Of a DNA stretch of 64,000 bases, positions 55,864 to 64,000 are shown in pieces. Each line of letters starts with the position of its first letter. Positions within the stretch are counted from its first letter, which is position 1. The notes below the pieces were generated by a model. It saw nothing but the letters and a program-made list of their open reading frames with translations. It did not search any database and was not told the origin of the DNA. Made by a program: the position numbers and the translations under genes. This DNA comes from Melioribacter sp051488685 (GTDB taxonomy: Bacteria > Bacteroidota > Ignavibacteria > Ignavibacteriales > Melioribacteraceae), in contig NZ_JBPSEH010000002.1 of NCBI RefSeq assembly GCF_051488685.1, positions 1 through 64,000 on the forward strand. The letters run 5' to 3'.

Positions 55864-56874
55864 ATGAAAAAAATCGAAGCCGTAAAGTTTTCGGAAGATA
55901 AAATTATTTTAATCGACCAGACAAAACTTCCATTGAAAGAAGAATTTATTGTGACAGATGATTACGAGAGAATTGCACTTGCAATCGAAAGACTTGAGGT
56001 GAGAGGGGCTCCGGCTATCGGTGTTACTGCTGCATATGCTCTCGCCCTTTCGATTAAAAATAAAACTAAAAACTTAACGGAAGAATTCTTTAAAGCATAC
56101 GAAAGGTTAAAAGCTACTCGTCCAACAGCTGTCAATCTCTTTTTCGGTTTAGAGTCAATTAGAAATGTGTTTGAGAATTATAAGAATGATCAGCAGGTTT
56201 ATACGAAATTAATTGAAGCGGCAAAAAGAATTCATCAAGACGATATTGAAATGTGCGAGAAAATTGCACTTAATGGCATGACAGTTTTCAATAAAAAGCT
56301 TAAAGTGCTTACGCATTGTAATACAGGAGCATTGGCTACAGGTGGGAGTGGTACTGCATTGAATGTTATTCGTCATGCATATTTAAACGGATTGATTGAA
56401 CATGTCTACGTCGATGAAACGCGTCCGCTTCTACAGGGTTCAAGACTTACAGCATGGGAACTGGATCAATTAGGAATTCCCTTTTCAATAAATACCGATT
56501 CAACTGCAGCAGTTTTAATGAAAGAAAAAAGAGTCGACCTGGTTATTACAGGGGCGGATAGAATTGCGGTAAATGGTGATACTGCAAATAAAATCGGCAC
56601 CTATAACCTTGCTGTATTAGCCAGGCATCATAATGTTCCTTTTTATATTGCGGCGCCATCTTCAACAATCGATAGAAATTGTCCAACCGGAAATGAAATT
56701 AAAATCGAATTGCGCAGTAAAGACGAATTGGTAAAAATTGGCGATTGCCGTTTTACTTCCGATGCGTACGATGCTTATTGCCCCGCATTCGACGTTACAC
56801 CTGCAGAATTGATTGCCGGAATAATAACCGAAGAGGGCGTTTTTAGAAAACCTTATAGATTCGAGAATGTCTGA
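55864..56874 (+). CDS. mtnA: S-methyl-5-thioribose-1-phosphate isomerase
   Basis: 336 residues, aIF2B-like fold. Converts methylthioribose-1-phosphate to methylthioribulose-1-phosphate in methionine salvage. Seen motifs: RGAPAIGVTAAYALAL near 47-62, catalytic Cys in THCNTGALATGGSGTALNVI near 150-170, DETRPLLQGSRLTAWEL near 183-200 and Asp in ITGADRIAVNGDTANKIGTY near 225-244. It begins two bases after the kinase stop and overlaps recO by 8 bases. Confidence 0.93.
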   Translation: MKKIEAVKFSEDKIILIDQTKLPLKEEFIVTDDYERIALAIERLEVRGAPAIGVTAAYALALSIKNKTKNLTEEFFKAYERLKATRPTAVNLFFGLESIRNVFENYKNDQQVYTKLIEAAKRIHQDDIEMCEKIALNGMTVFNKKLKVLTHCNTGALATGGSGTALNVIRHAYLNGLIEHVYVDETRPLLQGSRLTAWELDQLGIPFSINTDSTAAVLMKEKRVDLVITGADRIAVNGDTANKIGTYNLAVLARHHNVPFYIAAPSSTIDRNCPTGNEIKIELRSKDELVKIGDCRFTSDAYDAYCPAFDVTPAELIAGIITEEGVFRKPYRFENV

Positions 56875-57604
56875 AATTATAAAGACGGACGCCGTCGTAC
56901 TAAACAAACTCAATTACGGGGATACGAGTAAAATTGCCCATCTTTTTACCCGCGACTATGGAAAAATGTCGGCCATTGTTAAAGGTGCACGCTCACCAAA
57001 ATCTAAAATCGGTATGATTGTAGACACTTTAAACATCATACAGGTGATTATCTACAAAAAAGAAACGAGGGAAATACAATTAATCAGCAACGCCGATTTG
57101 TTGAAGCATTTTTCCATTATCAAAGAAGATATTGAAAGGATGAAGTATGCTACTGCTGTGGTTGAATTGCTTCTGCAGTTAACCATTGAGCTCGATCCAC
57201 ATCCGAGACTGTTTGATGGCACAGTCAGGATTTTAGAGTTAATCAATAATCCTGATAAAAATCCCAAATACTACTTTACAAAATATCTTCTCTTCTTTAT
57301 CAAAGAAATTGGTTATCAATTTCCTACAACTCATTGTTCTGTTTGCGGTAAAGAATTGAAAACCAATATGCTGGTAAATTATAATTATGATTCAGGGATA
57401 ATGTGTGAGGAATGCAGCAAGGACAGAATGAGTCATTTCCGTTTTACAAAGGAACTTTTCAATTTACTACAGTGTCTAAGCACAAAAAATTTTAATATTG
57501 AATACAGTGACAATGATCTAAGTACATTAATTATGTTGCTTGAAAAATTTTTAAAATATCACATAGATGAATTCAAAGGACTCAGATCGTTAAAAGTATT
57601 ATAA
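56867..57604 (+). CDS. recO: DNA repair protein RecO
   Basis: 245 residues. OB-fold N-terminus with DAVVLNKLNYGDTSKIAHLFTRDYGKMSAIVKGAR pattern (about 7-42), helical middle, and a zinc-finger-like CSVCGKELKT...CEEC (about 152-180). RecO loads RecA onto SSB-coated DNA in the RecFOR pathway. The start overlaps mtnA by 8 bases and the stop is 15 bases before the HtrA gene. Confidence 0.92.
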   Translation: MSEIIKTDAVVLNKLNYGDTSKIAHLFTRDYGKMSAIVKGARSPKSKIGMIVDTLNIIQVIIYKKETREIQLISNADLLKHFSIIKEDIERMKYATAVVELLLQLTIELDPHPRLFDGTVRILELINNPDKNPKYYFTKYLLFFIKEIGYQFPTTHCSVCGKELKTNMLVNYNYDSGIMCEECSKDRMSHFRFTKELFNLLQCLSTKNFNIEYSDNDLSTLIMLLEKFLKYHIDEFKGLRSLKVL

Positions 57605-57619
57605 CAGGAGGAAATAAAA

Positions 57620-59122
57620 ATGAATAGAAAAAATCTGCTGGGTACTATTTCTCTAATATTGATCGGAATTGTCTTCGGAGCTGTACTGGTTTCCGGGTTT
57701 GGTTGGGTTCGCCCAAGTTATGCCGACATCCAGATTGGCGCCGAAAAAGCTCCAATTGAAAATTTAGACCCGCAAGCCGCCGCCTTCAATAATGCATTCA
57801 TAACTGCCGCCGAGAAAGTAACTCCTTCAATTGTACAGATTACTGTGGTTACGACGGTTAAAAATAATTTACCTGAAGAATTTCATTTCTTTTTCCCCTT
57901 CAAGGATGATATTCCACGCGAACAGCAGGGAGGGGGCAGTGGGATTATTATATCAGAAGATGGATATATTCTTACCAATAATCACGTTGTGGAAGATGCC
58001 AAGCAGGTAACTGTAACACTTCACGACAAAAGAGAATTTGATGCAGAAATCGTTGGTACCGATCCGCTCACAGATCTGGCAGTTGTTAAAATTGATGCAA
58101 AAAATTTGCCTGTCGCTTATTTAGGCGATTCAGACAATATAAAAGTTGGTCAATGGGTTATGGCAATCGGAAATCCGCTTTCACTTGCATCAACTGTAAC
58201 AGCTGGAATTATCAGTGCAAAAAGTAGAAACATCAATATCATCCGTGATCAATATGCAATCGAAAATTTTATTCAGACAGATGCAGCAATAAATCCCGGC
58301 AATAGCGGTGGTGCACTGGTCGACTTAAACGGTGCCGTCATCGGTGTGAACTCTGCAATTGCTACCGATGGCATTACTCAAAGATATATCGGCTATGGAT
58401 TTGCAATACCAATTAATCTGGCTAAAAGCGTTGCAAGAGATTTGATCGCCAATGGAAAAGTAAGCCGTGGTTATATCGGCGTACAAATATCCGAACTCGA
58501 CGCTCAAACTGCTAAAGCAATTGGACTCGAAGAGCCGAAAGGCGTGCTTGTTCAAGATATTGTGAAAGGTGGAGCAGCTGAAAAAGCCGATATTAAACAA
58601 GGCGACGTTATTTTGAAAATCGACGATAAAGAAGTAAGCGCACCTAATGAATTACAATCGTATGTAGCTTCAAAACGAGCCGGCGACGAAGTTAAATTAA
58701 CTCTCTATCGAGACGGCAAAAAAATTGAAAAGTATGTTAAATTGAAAGCACGAGACGACGACAACTCGTCGGACAATGTTAAAACTTCGAACAAAGGAAA
58801 ATCAAAAGGAAAAATAGATAAGAAGGAAATTAAATTCGATAATGTGGGAATGACTGTTAGGAATATGACCGAAGATGAACTGAAAGAATATAAAGTCGAT
58901 TACGGTGTCCTGGTTACGGAAGTAAAAAACTTCAGTAAAGCCTATAACCAGCGTATAATTAGAGGAGTTGTCATAACAGAAGCAGATAAGAAACCAATTA
59001 AGACTGTGGGTGATCTTGAAGAAATATTTGCTGACAACAAGGGCAAAGCAGTTCTACTAAAATTGGTCGATGAACAGGGCAATTCGCGCCTGGTAGGACT
59101 TGAAATTCCTGATGAAGAGTAA
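57620..59122 (+). CDS. Periplasmic serine protease, DegP/HtrA family
   Basis: 500 residues with an N-terminal signal or anchor (about 7-28). Trypsin-like protease domain with His122 (NNHVVEDA), Asp152 (TDLAVVKID) and Ser229 (GNSGGALVD), followed by two PDZ domains (about 280-375 and 400-495; GYIGVQISELDAQTAKAIGL begins the first). A Lys/Asp/Ser-rich linker (DDDNSSDNVKTSNKGKSKGK) separates the PDZ domains. Quality control of envelope proteins is expected. AGGAGG precedes the ATG. Confidence 0.94.
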   Translation: MNRKNLLGTISLILIGIVFGAVLVSGFGWVRPSYADIQIGAEKAPIENLDPQAAAFNNAFITAAEKVTPSIVQITVVTTVKNNLPEEFHFFFPFKDDIPREQQGGGSGIIISEDGYILTNNHVVEDAKQVTVTLHDKREFDAEIVGTDPLTDLAVVKIDAKNLPVAYLGDSDNIKVGQWVMAIGNPLSLASTVTAGIISAKSRNINIIRDQYAIENFIQTDAAINPGNSGGALVDLNGAVIGVNSAIATDGITQRYIGYGFAIPINLAKSVARDLIANGKVSRGYIGVQISELDAQTAKAIGLEEPKGVLVQDIVKGGAAEKADIKQGDVILKIDDKEVSAPNELQSYVASKRAGDEVKLTLYRDGKKIEKYVKLKARDDDNSSDNVKTSNKGKSKGKIDKKEIKFDNVGMTVRNMTEDELKEYKVDYGVLVTEVKNFSKAYNQRIIRGVVITEADKKPIKTVGDLEEIFADNKGKAVLLKLVDEQGNSRLVGLEIPDEE

Positions 59123-59135
59123 TCAAATTTAATCT

Positions 59136-59167
59136 AAAAAAGCGTCCATTATTAGGACGCTTTTTTT
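59136..59167 (+). terminator. Rho-independent terminator
   Basis: AAAAAAGCGTCC at 59136-59147 pairs with GGACGCTTTTTT around a 7-base loop, ending in a run of T. It lies 14 bases after the HtrA stop and closes the recO-htrA unit. Confidence 0.93.
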
Positions 59168-59200
59168 ATATTTACGCATCACAAAAATAGGGCTGATTAA

Positions 59201-60412
59201 ATGATTAATTTTGTCACTGCTGGCGAATCCCACGGAAAAGCTCTTGTAACTATTGTAAGCGGATTCCCATCGAATATTGAAATTTCATCTGAATACATAA
59301 ACGAACAATTGAAAAGACGGCAGGCAGGTTATGGACGCGGCCTCAGAATGAAAATCGAAACAGATAGGGCAGAAATTTTATCTGGCATTCGTCACGGCAA
59401 AACTCTCGGTTCTCCTATATCGATGGTTATCTGGAATAAAGACTGGGAAAACTGGACTGATAAAATGAATCCCGAACCGGTTGAGAAGCCGATTGAAAAG
59501 ATTTCGATACCTCGACCGGGTCATGCCGATTTAGTTGGTGTAACAAAATATAATTTTAACGATATACGCAATTCAATTGAACGTTCGAGTGCGCGTGAAA
59601 CCGCTGCACGTGTGGCTGCATGTACAATTGCAAGAAAATTTTTGAGCGATTTCGGTATCCACATTGGCAGCTTCGTTGAGAGTATTGGCGGTATTTATCC
59701 CGAAGAGAATTTTATCGAAAAGTTTTTTGGCAATAAAATAAGTCCAAATTACTCCGCGGAAAAATTAAATAAAATTTCGGATAAAAGTCCCGTGCGAGTA
59801 CTCGATAAAGAACACGAGGAAAAAATAATTCGACGGATAAAACTTGCAAAAAAGAATGGAGATACACTTGGTGGTACTTTTTACGTTGTTATAACTGGCG
59901 TACCCGTTGGCATCGGGAGTTTTGTACATTACGATACTCGTCTCGAAGCCGACCTGGCTCATTCGATAATGTCGATACAGGCGGTTAAGGGAGTTGAAAT
60001 TGGCAAAGGATTTAAGATGGCTGATGAATACGGTTCGGCAGTTCACGATGAAATTATTCTGAAAAAAGGAAAAATCAGTCGCAAAACAAATAATGCTGGC
60101 GGAATTGAAGGAGGTATATCAACTGGTCTACCGATTATTATTAGAGTAGCAATGAAACCAATTGCCACTCTTATGTCGCCAATTGGTTCTGTAGATTTAT
60201 CGAAGATGAAGAATATCAAAGCACGAAGAGAAAGAAGCGACTTTGTTGCAGTTCCCGCTTGTGCAGTTATTGCAGAGTCGATGGCCGCCTGGAGTGTTGC
60301 TAAATTGTTCCTCGAAAAATTCGGTGGAGATTCAATCGAAGAAACCAGAGAAAATTTTTTGAATTATACGAGCAAAATTGAAAAGAGACTTAAAGAAAAC
60401 TTCAGTAGATGA
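59201..60412 (+). CDS. aroC: Chorismate synthase
   Basis: 403 residues. Last step of the shikimate pathway, EPSP to chorismate, FMN-dependent. Signatures: GESHGKALV near 7-15, RRQAGYGRGLRMKIETDRAEILSG near 40-63, the central RSSARETAARVAACTIARKF near 128-147 and EGGISTGLPIIIRVAMKP near 304-321. Length fits the bacterial type of about 390-400. Its end overlaps the next gene by 4 bases (ATGA). Confidence 0.97.
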   Translation: MINFVTAGESHGKALVTIVSGFPSNIEISSEYINEQLKRRQAGYGRGLRMKIETDRAEILSGIRHGKTLGSPISMVIWNKDWENWTDKMNPEPVEKPIEKISIPRPGHADLVGVTKYNFNDIRNSIERSSARETAARVAACTIARKFLSDFGIHIGSFVESIGGIYPEENFIEKFFGNKISPNYSAEKLNKISDKSPVRVLDKEHEEKIIRRIKLAKKNGDTLGGTFYVVITGVPVGIGSFVHYDTRLEADLAHSIMSIQAVKGVEIGKGFKMADEYGSAVHDEIILKKGKISRKTNNAGGIEGGISTGLPIIIRVAMKPIATLMSPIGSVDLSKMKNIKARRERSDFVAVPACAVIAESMAAWSVAKLFLEKFGGDSIEETRENFLNYTSKIEKRLKENFSR

Positions 60413-61050
60413 TATCAATTAGAAAATTTGTATTTAATTCATTTGCGGAAAATACATATTTAATCTGGGACAGTCTTACTCTCGATGCCGCTATCATCGA
60501 CCCTGGTTGTTCCAGCCAGAAAGAGAAGGATCTTTTAACTGATTTTATCGAATTGAATGGTATTAAACTCCGTTTCCTGCTTAATACCCATTGCCATATC
60601 GACCATATTCTGGGTAACAGGTTTATATACGAAAAATTTCATACAGAATTTTATGCACCTGAAAAAGATTTATTCCTTCTCGACTTGATGAAAGAAGTTG
60701 CCGTCAATTATGGGATAGAATACGAAGAATCTCCTTTGCCCGATTTTTATATTGAGGAAAAATTTAATTTGAAATTGGGTGATTCTCAATTGAAATTTAT
60801 TTTCACCCCAGGCCATACACCCGGAGAATTCTCGTTTTATTTGCCCGACGAAAAAATTTGTTTTACAGGCGACGTACTATTTCAAGAAAGTATTGGTAGA
60901 ACAGATTTATGGGGCGGCAATTACGATCAGCTTATCGAATCGATTAAAAGCAGGTTGCTTACACTGCCCGACGATGTAATTATTTATCCAGGACATGGCG
61001 ACTCTTCCACGATTGGAAAGGAAAAAGAAATTAATCCTTTCTTAATCTGA
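60409..61050 (+). CDS. Metallo-beta-lactamase fold hydrolase (glyoxalase II-like)
   Basis: 213 residues, no signal peptide. Zinc motif HCHIDH at residues 61-66, then GHTPGEFSFYLP near 137-148, TGDVLFQESIGRTD near 155-168 and a final PGHGDSSTIGKEKEINPFL. Members are usually hydroxyacylglutathione hydrolase-like thioesterases of unknown substrate. It overlaps aroC by 4 bases, so it is translationally coupled. Confidence 0.9.
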   Translation: MISIRKFVFNSFAENTYLIWDSLTLDAAIIDPGCSSQKEKDLLTDFIELNGIKLRFLLNTHCHIDHILGNRFIYEKFHTEFYAPEKDLFLLDLMKEVAVNYGIEYEESPLPDFYIEEKFNLKLGDSQLKFIFTPGHTPGEFSFYLPDEKICFTGDVLFQESIGRTDLWGGNYDQLIESIKSRLLTLPDDVIIYPGHGDSSTIGKEKEINPFLI

Positions 61051-61063
61051 TTATATTGTTGCA

Positions 61064-61084
61064 TTATCGATTTCCTATCGATAA
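61064..61084. promoter_or_regulatory. Perfect 8-bp inverted repeat before the ABC permease
   Basis: TTATCGAT at 61064-61071 pairs with ATCGATAA at 61077-61084 around TTCCT. No T-run follows, so it is more likely a protein-binding palindrome or a weak hairpin than a terminator. It lies 30 bases before the permease start. Confidence 0.35.
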
Positions 61085-61113
61085 ATTAAGTACATAAAAC
61101 CAACAGGATTAAA

Positions 61114-61851
61114 ATGAAAAAAAATTATTATGGAGTTAAGTTTATTATTACGCTCCTGTTTGTTTATTTAGTACTATTCGAATTTATCTTACCTGTAAAC
61201 AAGGTATTACCTCAACCTTCACAGATATTAGAATCCCTTGCAGAATCGTGGTATGTTTATAATATATTTCAAAGCATTGCTTCCACAACTTCTGTAATTT
61301 ATGTCTCGATGTTTATTGCTTATTTGTTGATACTCGGGATCTTAAAAGTTGTGCCAGCTCTTTTTGCATCAATCGAGTTATCGACTGTTAAGCCGATAAA
61401 ATATGTACCTTTTGTTTTTCCAGTACTCTTATTTTTGTTCTGGTTTGGTGCTTCTTTCTGGGGCGAGTTCCTCTTTGCATTCGTTCTTATATCAGCGTTT
61501 CTTAAATTATCAGCGGCAAATGGATTAAAAAATATTAAAAAAGAATATCTGGATGTAGCAGTTAATCTCGGCTTATCCAGGCATGAAGCGGCTAAGAAAA
61601 TTGCTCATAAGATTTTAGGGAAGCATTTATATCACGAATTGTCGGAAAAACATTATTTGCTCTGGATGGCAATTCTTTTTTATGAATTTGCCGAAAAAGG
61701 GAATGGACTGGGCGGTATCTACTATAGAGCACTTTATTACAATGATTTTGTATTTCTTTTCGTCGTTACAATTATCACCACAATCTTGATCTGGGTGGGC
61801 GAAAAAATTCTCGTTTTAATTGAAGAAAAATATTTTAATTGGGAAGAATAA
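61114..61851 (+). CDS. ABC transporter permease, nitrate/sulfonate/taurine (SsuC/TauC-like) type
   Basis: 245 residues with about six hydrophobic segments. The N-terminal VNKVLPQPSQILESLAESW and the cytoplasmic EAA-like loop EYLDVAVNLGLSRHEAAKKIAHKIL (about 148-172) match permeases of this family. The segment usually ending in GLG is partly kept (GNGLGGIYYRALYYND). The stop is one base before the ATPase gene. No substrate-binding protein gene is seen. Confidence 0.8.
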   Translation: MKKNYYGVKFIITLLFVYLVLFEFILPVNKVLPQPSQILESLAESWYVYNIFQSIASTTSVIYVSMFIAYLLILGILKVVPALFASIELSTVKPIKYVPFVFPVLLFLFWFGASFWGEFLFAFVLISAFLKLSAANGLKNIKKEYLDVAVNLGLSRHEAAKKIAHKILGKHLYHELSEKHYLLWMAILFYEFAEKGNGLGGIYYRALYYNDFVFLFVVTIITTILIWVGEKILVLIEEKYFNWEE

Positions 61852-61852
61852 G

Positions 61853-62602
61853 ATGATTGAACTTATAAACCTTGGCAAAATTTATATCGATGAACAGGGC
61901 TTCAGAAAAGTATTATTTAAAGGACTTAATTGTGAATTAATAGCTGACAAAATCAGTACAATACTCGCACCAATTGGAGCGGGAAAATCGACACTGTTGA
62001 AAATTTTATGTAGACTGGAAGAACCCACCGAAGGGGAAATCCGATATAATATTCCAGCACCTTTAATTTATCTTCCCGCTAACCCCTCTTCTTATCCATG
62101 GTTGAATGTTAAAGATAATATTCTTTTCGAACTAAAAAATTACGATGAATCAAACTTCCAGAATGCCATAAAATTTGCTGGTCTTGAAGGATACGAAAAT
62201 CATTACCCGGATAATAATAGTTTTGGCTTCAGGTTTCGTATTAGTCTTGCAAGAGCTCTAATGAGAAATCCGCGCTTCCTTTTAATCGATGAACCTTTCT
62301 TAAAGATGGATTACCGTACAAGGTCCGAACTCTATTTCTTAATCAGAAGATTAAAGAATGAATTGAAGATAGGGATGTTAATTACCACTTCCAATATTAG
62401 CGAAGCCATTTATTTATCTGATACTATTTTTTTGATGAAAAAAAGTCCGGGCGAAATTATCAAAAAAATCGAAGTTAACATACAAAAACAGGAAAGTCTG
62501 GATACTTTTAAAGCTGATGAATTTTTAGAATTAACGAAAGCAATTATAAACGAATTTAAAAAACTCGACTCGGAAAATCAGCTTGCCAATTTACTGGTAT
62601 AA
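61853..62602 (+). CDS. Degenerate ABC transporter ATPase
   Basis: 249 residues, partner of the permease just upstream. Walker A APIGAGKST is intact at about 39-47 and Walker B plus catalytic Glu in LLIDEP at about 143-148. However, the ABC signature LSGGQ is replaced by NSFGF (122-126), the Q-loop Gln is absent (YLPANPSSYPW), and the switch His is Ser180 (ITTSNISEA where ITTHD is expected). Three ATPase motifs are thus altered while folding motifs remain. It may hydrolyse ATP poorly or act as a regulatory subunit. ATG 61853 is chosen; a longer start at 61820 lies inside the permease gene. Confidence 0.8.
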   Translation: MIELINLGKIYIDEQGFRKVLFKGLNCELIADKISTILAPIGAGKSTLLKILCRLEEPTEGEIRYNIPAPLIYLPANPSSYPWLNVKDNILFELKNYDESNFQNAIKFAGLEGYENHYPDNNSFGFRFRISLARALMRNPRFLLIDEPFLKMDYRTRSELYFLIRRLKNELKIGMLITTSNISEAIYLSDTIFLMKKSPGEIIKKIEVNIQKQESLDTFKADEFLELTKAIINEFKKLDSENQLANLLV

Positions 62603-62606
62603 AATA

Positions 62607-64000
62607 ATGGAAGATAAATTTAAGAAATTAGAGAAATTACGTTCCGAAGCACTCAAAGGGGGTGGCAAAGAGAAGGTAGAACAGCAACATAAAAAAGGAA
62701 AATTAACTGCACGGGAAAGGATTGAACTTCTTGTAGACAGCGGCACATTTCAGGAGGTAGACTCTCTCGTTACTCACAGGAGTCAGGATTTCGGATTAGA
62801 CAAACAAAAATTCTACGGCGACGGAGTAATTACGGGTTTTGCTAAAATTGACGGTAGACCTGTGGCTCTTTTCAGTCAGGATTTTACGGTATTCGGTGGG
62901 TCATTATCTGAAGCTCATGCTGAAAAAATTTGCAAGATTATGGATATGGCTTTGAAAACAGGTATTCCGATAATTGGACTGAATGATTCAGGTGGTGCCA
63001 GAATCCAGGAAGGAGTTGTTAGTTTGGGCGGTTATGCTGAAATTTTTTTGAGAAATACGTTAGCTTCGGGCGTAGTGCCCCAGATTTCAGCCATATTAGG
63101 ACCATGCGCAGGTGGTGCCGTCTATTCACCTGCTATAACGGATTTTACTTTTATGGTTCGCAATACAAGCTACATGTTTGTAACTGGACCTAATGTGGTA
63201 AAGACAGTTACACATGAAGATGTATCGTTCGAAGAACTCGGAGGCGCCGACACGCACGCTTCCAAGAGTGGAGTGGCTCACTTTGTATTTAACAGCGAAG
63301 TGGAAGTGCTTGAGGGAATTCGAAAATTATTCTCTTATCTACCTTTAAACTGGATGGATTCGCCACCAGAAAAACACTTTGTTTCGGATAATCTGATTAT
63401 TCCAGAACTTGATAAGATTGTACCGGATAATCCCAATAAACCATATGATATGAAAGATGTGATCAATTTATTGACCGAAGACTTTTATGAAGTTCATAGT
63501 CAATACGCAGAAAATATAATAGTTGGATTCGGTAGAGTTGGGGGAATGTCGGTGGGTATTGTTGCAAACCAACCTAAAGTTCTGGCGGGTGTGCTGGATA
63601 TAAATGCATCTGTAAAAGGAGCTCGATTTGTTCGATTTTGTGATGCCTTTTCGATTCCGCTTGTTGTGTTTGTCGATGTTCCTGGATTTTTGCCTGGCAC
63701 AGAGCAAGAATGGAACGGAATTATAAGACACGGTGCTAAATTACTTTTCGCATTCAGCGAAGCTACTGTTCCCAAAATAACTGTTATAACTCGCAAGGCT
63801 TATGGCGGCGCTTATGATGTGATGAATTCAAAACATATCAGAGGCGATTTCAATTTTGCCTGGCCAACTGCAGAAATTGCTGTTATGGGTCCAAAAGGAG
63901 CGGTTGAAATTATCTTTAAGAAAGAAATAAATAATGCCGCTTCACCAGAACAAAAATTGAAAGAATTAATAGAGGAATACACAGAAAAATTTGCCAATCC
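62607..64000 (+). CDS. pccB: Acyl-CoA carboxylase carboxyltransferase (beta) subunit, 3' end outside window
   Basis: 464 codons are visible before the window ends; the family is about 510-520 residues, so roughly 50 are missing. It transfers the carboxyl group from biotin to propionyl- or acetyl-CoA. Seen landmarks: ARERIELLVDSGTF near 36-49, FSQDFTVFGGSLSEAHAEKI, NDSGGARIQEG (an oxyanion Gly pair near 130), GPCAGGAVYSPA near 171-182, the second-half DINASVKGARFVRFCDAF, DVPGFLPGTEQE and YGGAYDVM. The start ATG is 4 bases after the ATPase stop. Propionyl-CoA is the likelier substrate, not provable by eye. Confidence 0.9.
   Translation, partial: MEDKFKKLEKLRSEALKGGGKEKVEQQHKKGKLTARERIELLVDSGTFQEVDSLVTHRSQDFGLDKQKFYGDGVITGFAKIDGRPVALFSQDFTVFGGSLSEAHAEKICKIMDMALKTGIPIIGLNDSGGARIQEGVVSLGGYAEIFLRNTLASGVVPQISAILGPCAGGAVYSPAITDFTFMVRNTSYMFVTGPNVVKTVTHEDVSFEELGGADTHASKSGVAHFVFNSEVEVLEGIRKLFSYLPLNWMDSPPEKHFVSDNLIIPELDKIVPDNPNKPYDMKDVINLLTEDFYEVHSQYAENIIVGFGRVGGMSVGIVANQPKVLAGVLDINASVKGARFVRFCDAFSIPLVVFVDVPGFLPGTEQEWNGIIRHGAKLLFAFSEATVPKITVITRKAYGGAYDVMNSKHIRGDFNFAWPTAEIAVMGPKGAVEIIFKKEINNAASPEQKLKELIEEYTEKFAN

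Overview
The window looks like part of a chromosome from a low-GC, free-living member of Ignavibacteria (Bacteroidota/Chlorobi group, Melioribacter-like). This is inferred from three surface proteins with Ignavibacteria-style type IX secretion (T9SS) sorting tails (NYPNPFNPTT near the start, a KKM-LLK end), Bacteroidota-type -7 boxes (TAnnTTTG), TonB-dependent receptors with N-terminal carboxypeptidase-regulatory-like domains, and a plant-polysaccharide gene repertoire. All confident genes are on the + strand. No rRNA, tRNA, CRISPR array, transposase or prophage gene was recognised.

Region 1 (1-14.2 kb): an acyltransferase and a lipoprotein precede a phosphate island. A TonB receptor (2377) and a T9SS-exported protein made of two nearly identical 432-residue copies (5191) lie behind four TTAACA boxes spaced exactly 11 bp apart, which is the architecture of a PhoB/PhoP box. 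A second, two-box version precedes a short porin-like fragment (8341) and pstS-pstC-pstA-pstB-pstB-phoU. The whole block is probably one phosphate-starvation regulon that includes an outer-membrane arm.

Region 2 (14.3-30.7 kb): a polysaccharide-utilisation region. It holds an exported RraA-like protein, an exported AGE-family epimerase, a TonB receptor paired with a T9SS beta-helix protein, and glycoside hydrolases of families 9, 5, 88/105 and 26. Galactomannan/glucomannan and pectin are plausible substrates.

Region 3 (30.8-38.2 kb): an S66 LD-carboxypeptidase, the [FeFe]-hydrogenase maturases hydG and hydE, a TPR lipoprotein, a DUF58 protein, a beta-carbonic anhydrase and a U32 protein. No hydrogenase or hydF is seen here.

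Region 4 (38.2-48.4 kb): a GH27 alpha-galactosidase, a third TonB receptor plus T9SS beta-helix pair (the beta-helix protein again a near-perfect internal tandem duplication, 2 x 450 residues), a LacI-type regulator and a GH28 polygalacturonase.

Region 5 (48.4-64 kb): two MacB/FtsX-type permeases, a very large SprA-like surface protein, then housekeeping genes (Nudix, PfkB kinase, mtnA, recO, HtrA protease, aroC, metallo-beta-lactamase fold protein), an ABC permease with a degenerate ABC ATPase, and an acyl-CoA carboxylase beta subunit cut by the window end.

The most unusual theme is a repeated two-gene module, TonB receptor plus T9SS-anchored secreted protein with no SusD. It occurs three times: once under a Pho-type promoter and twice among polysaccharide genes. 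In two of the three modules the secreted partner carries a young internal tandem duplication with purine-ending codon bias.
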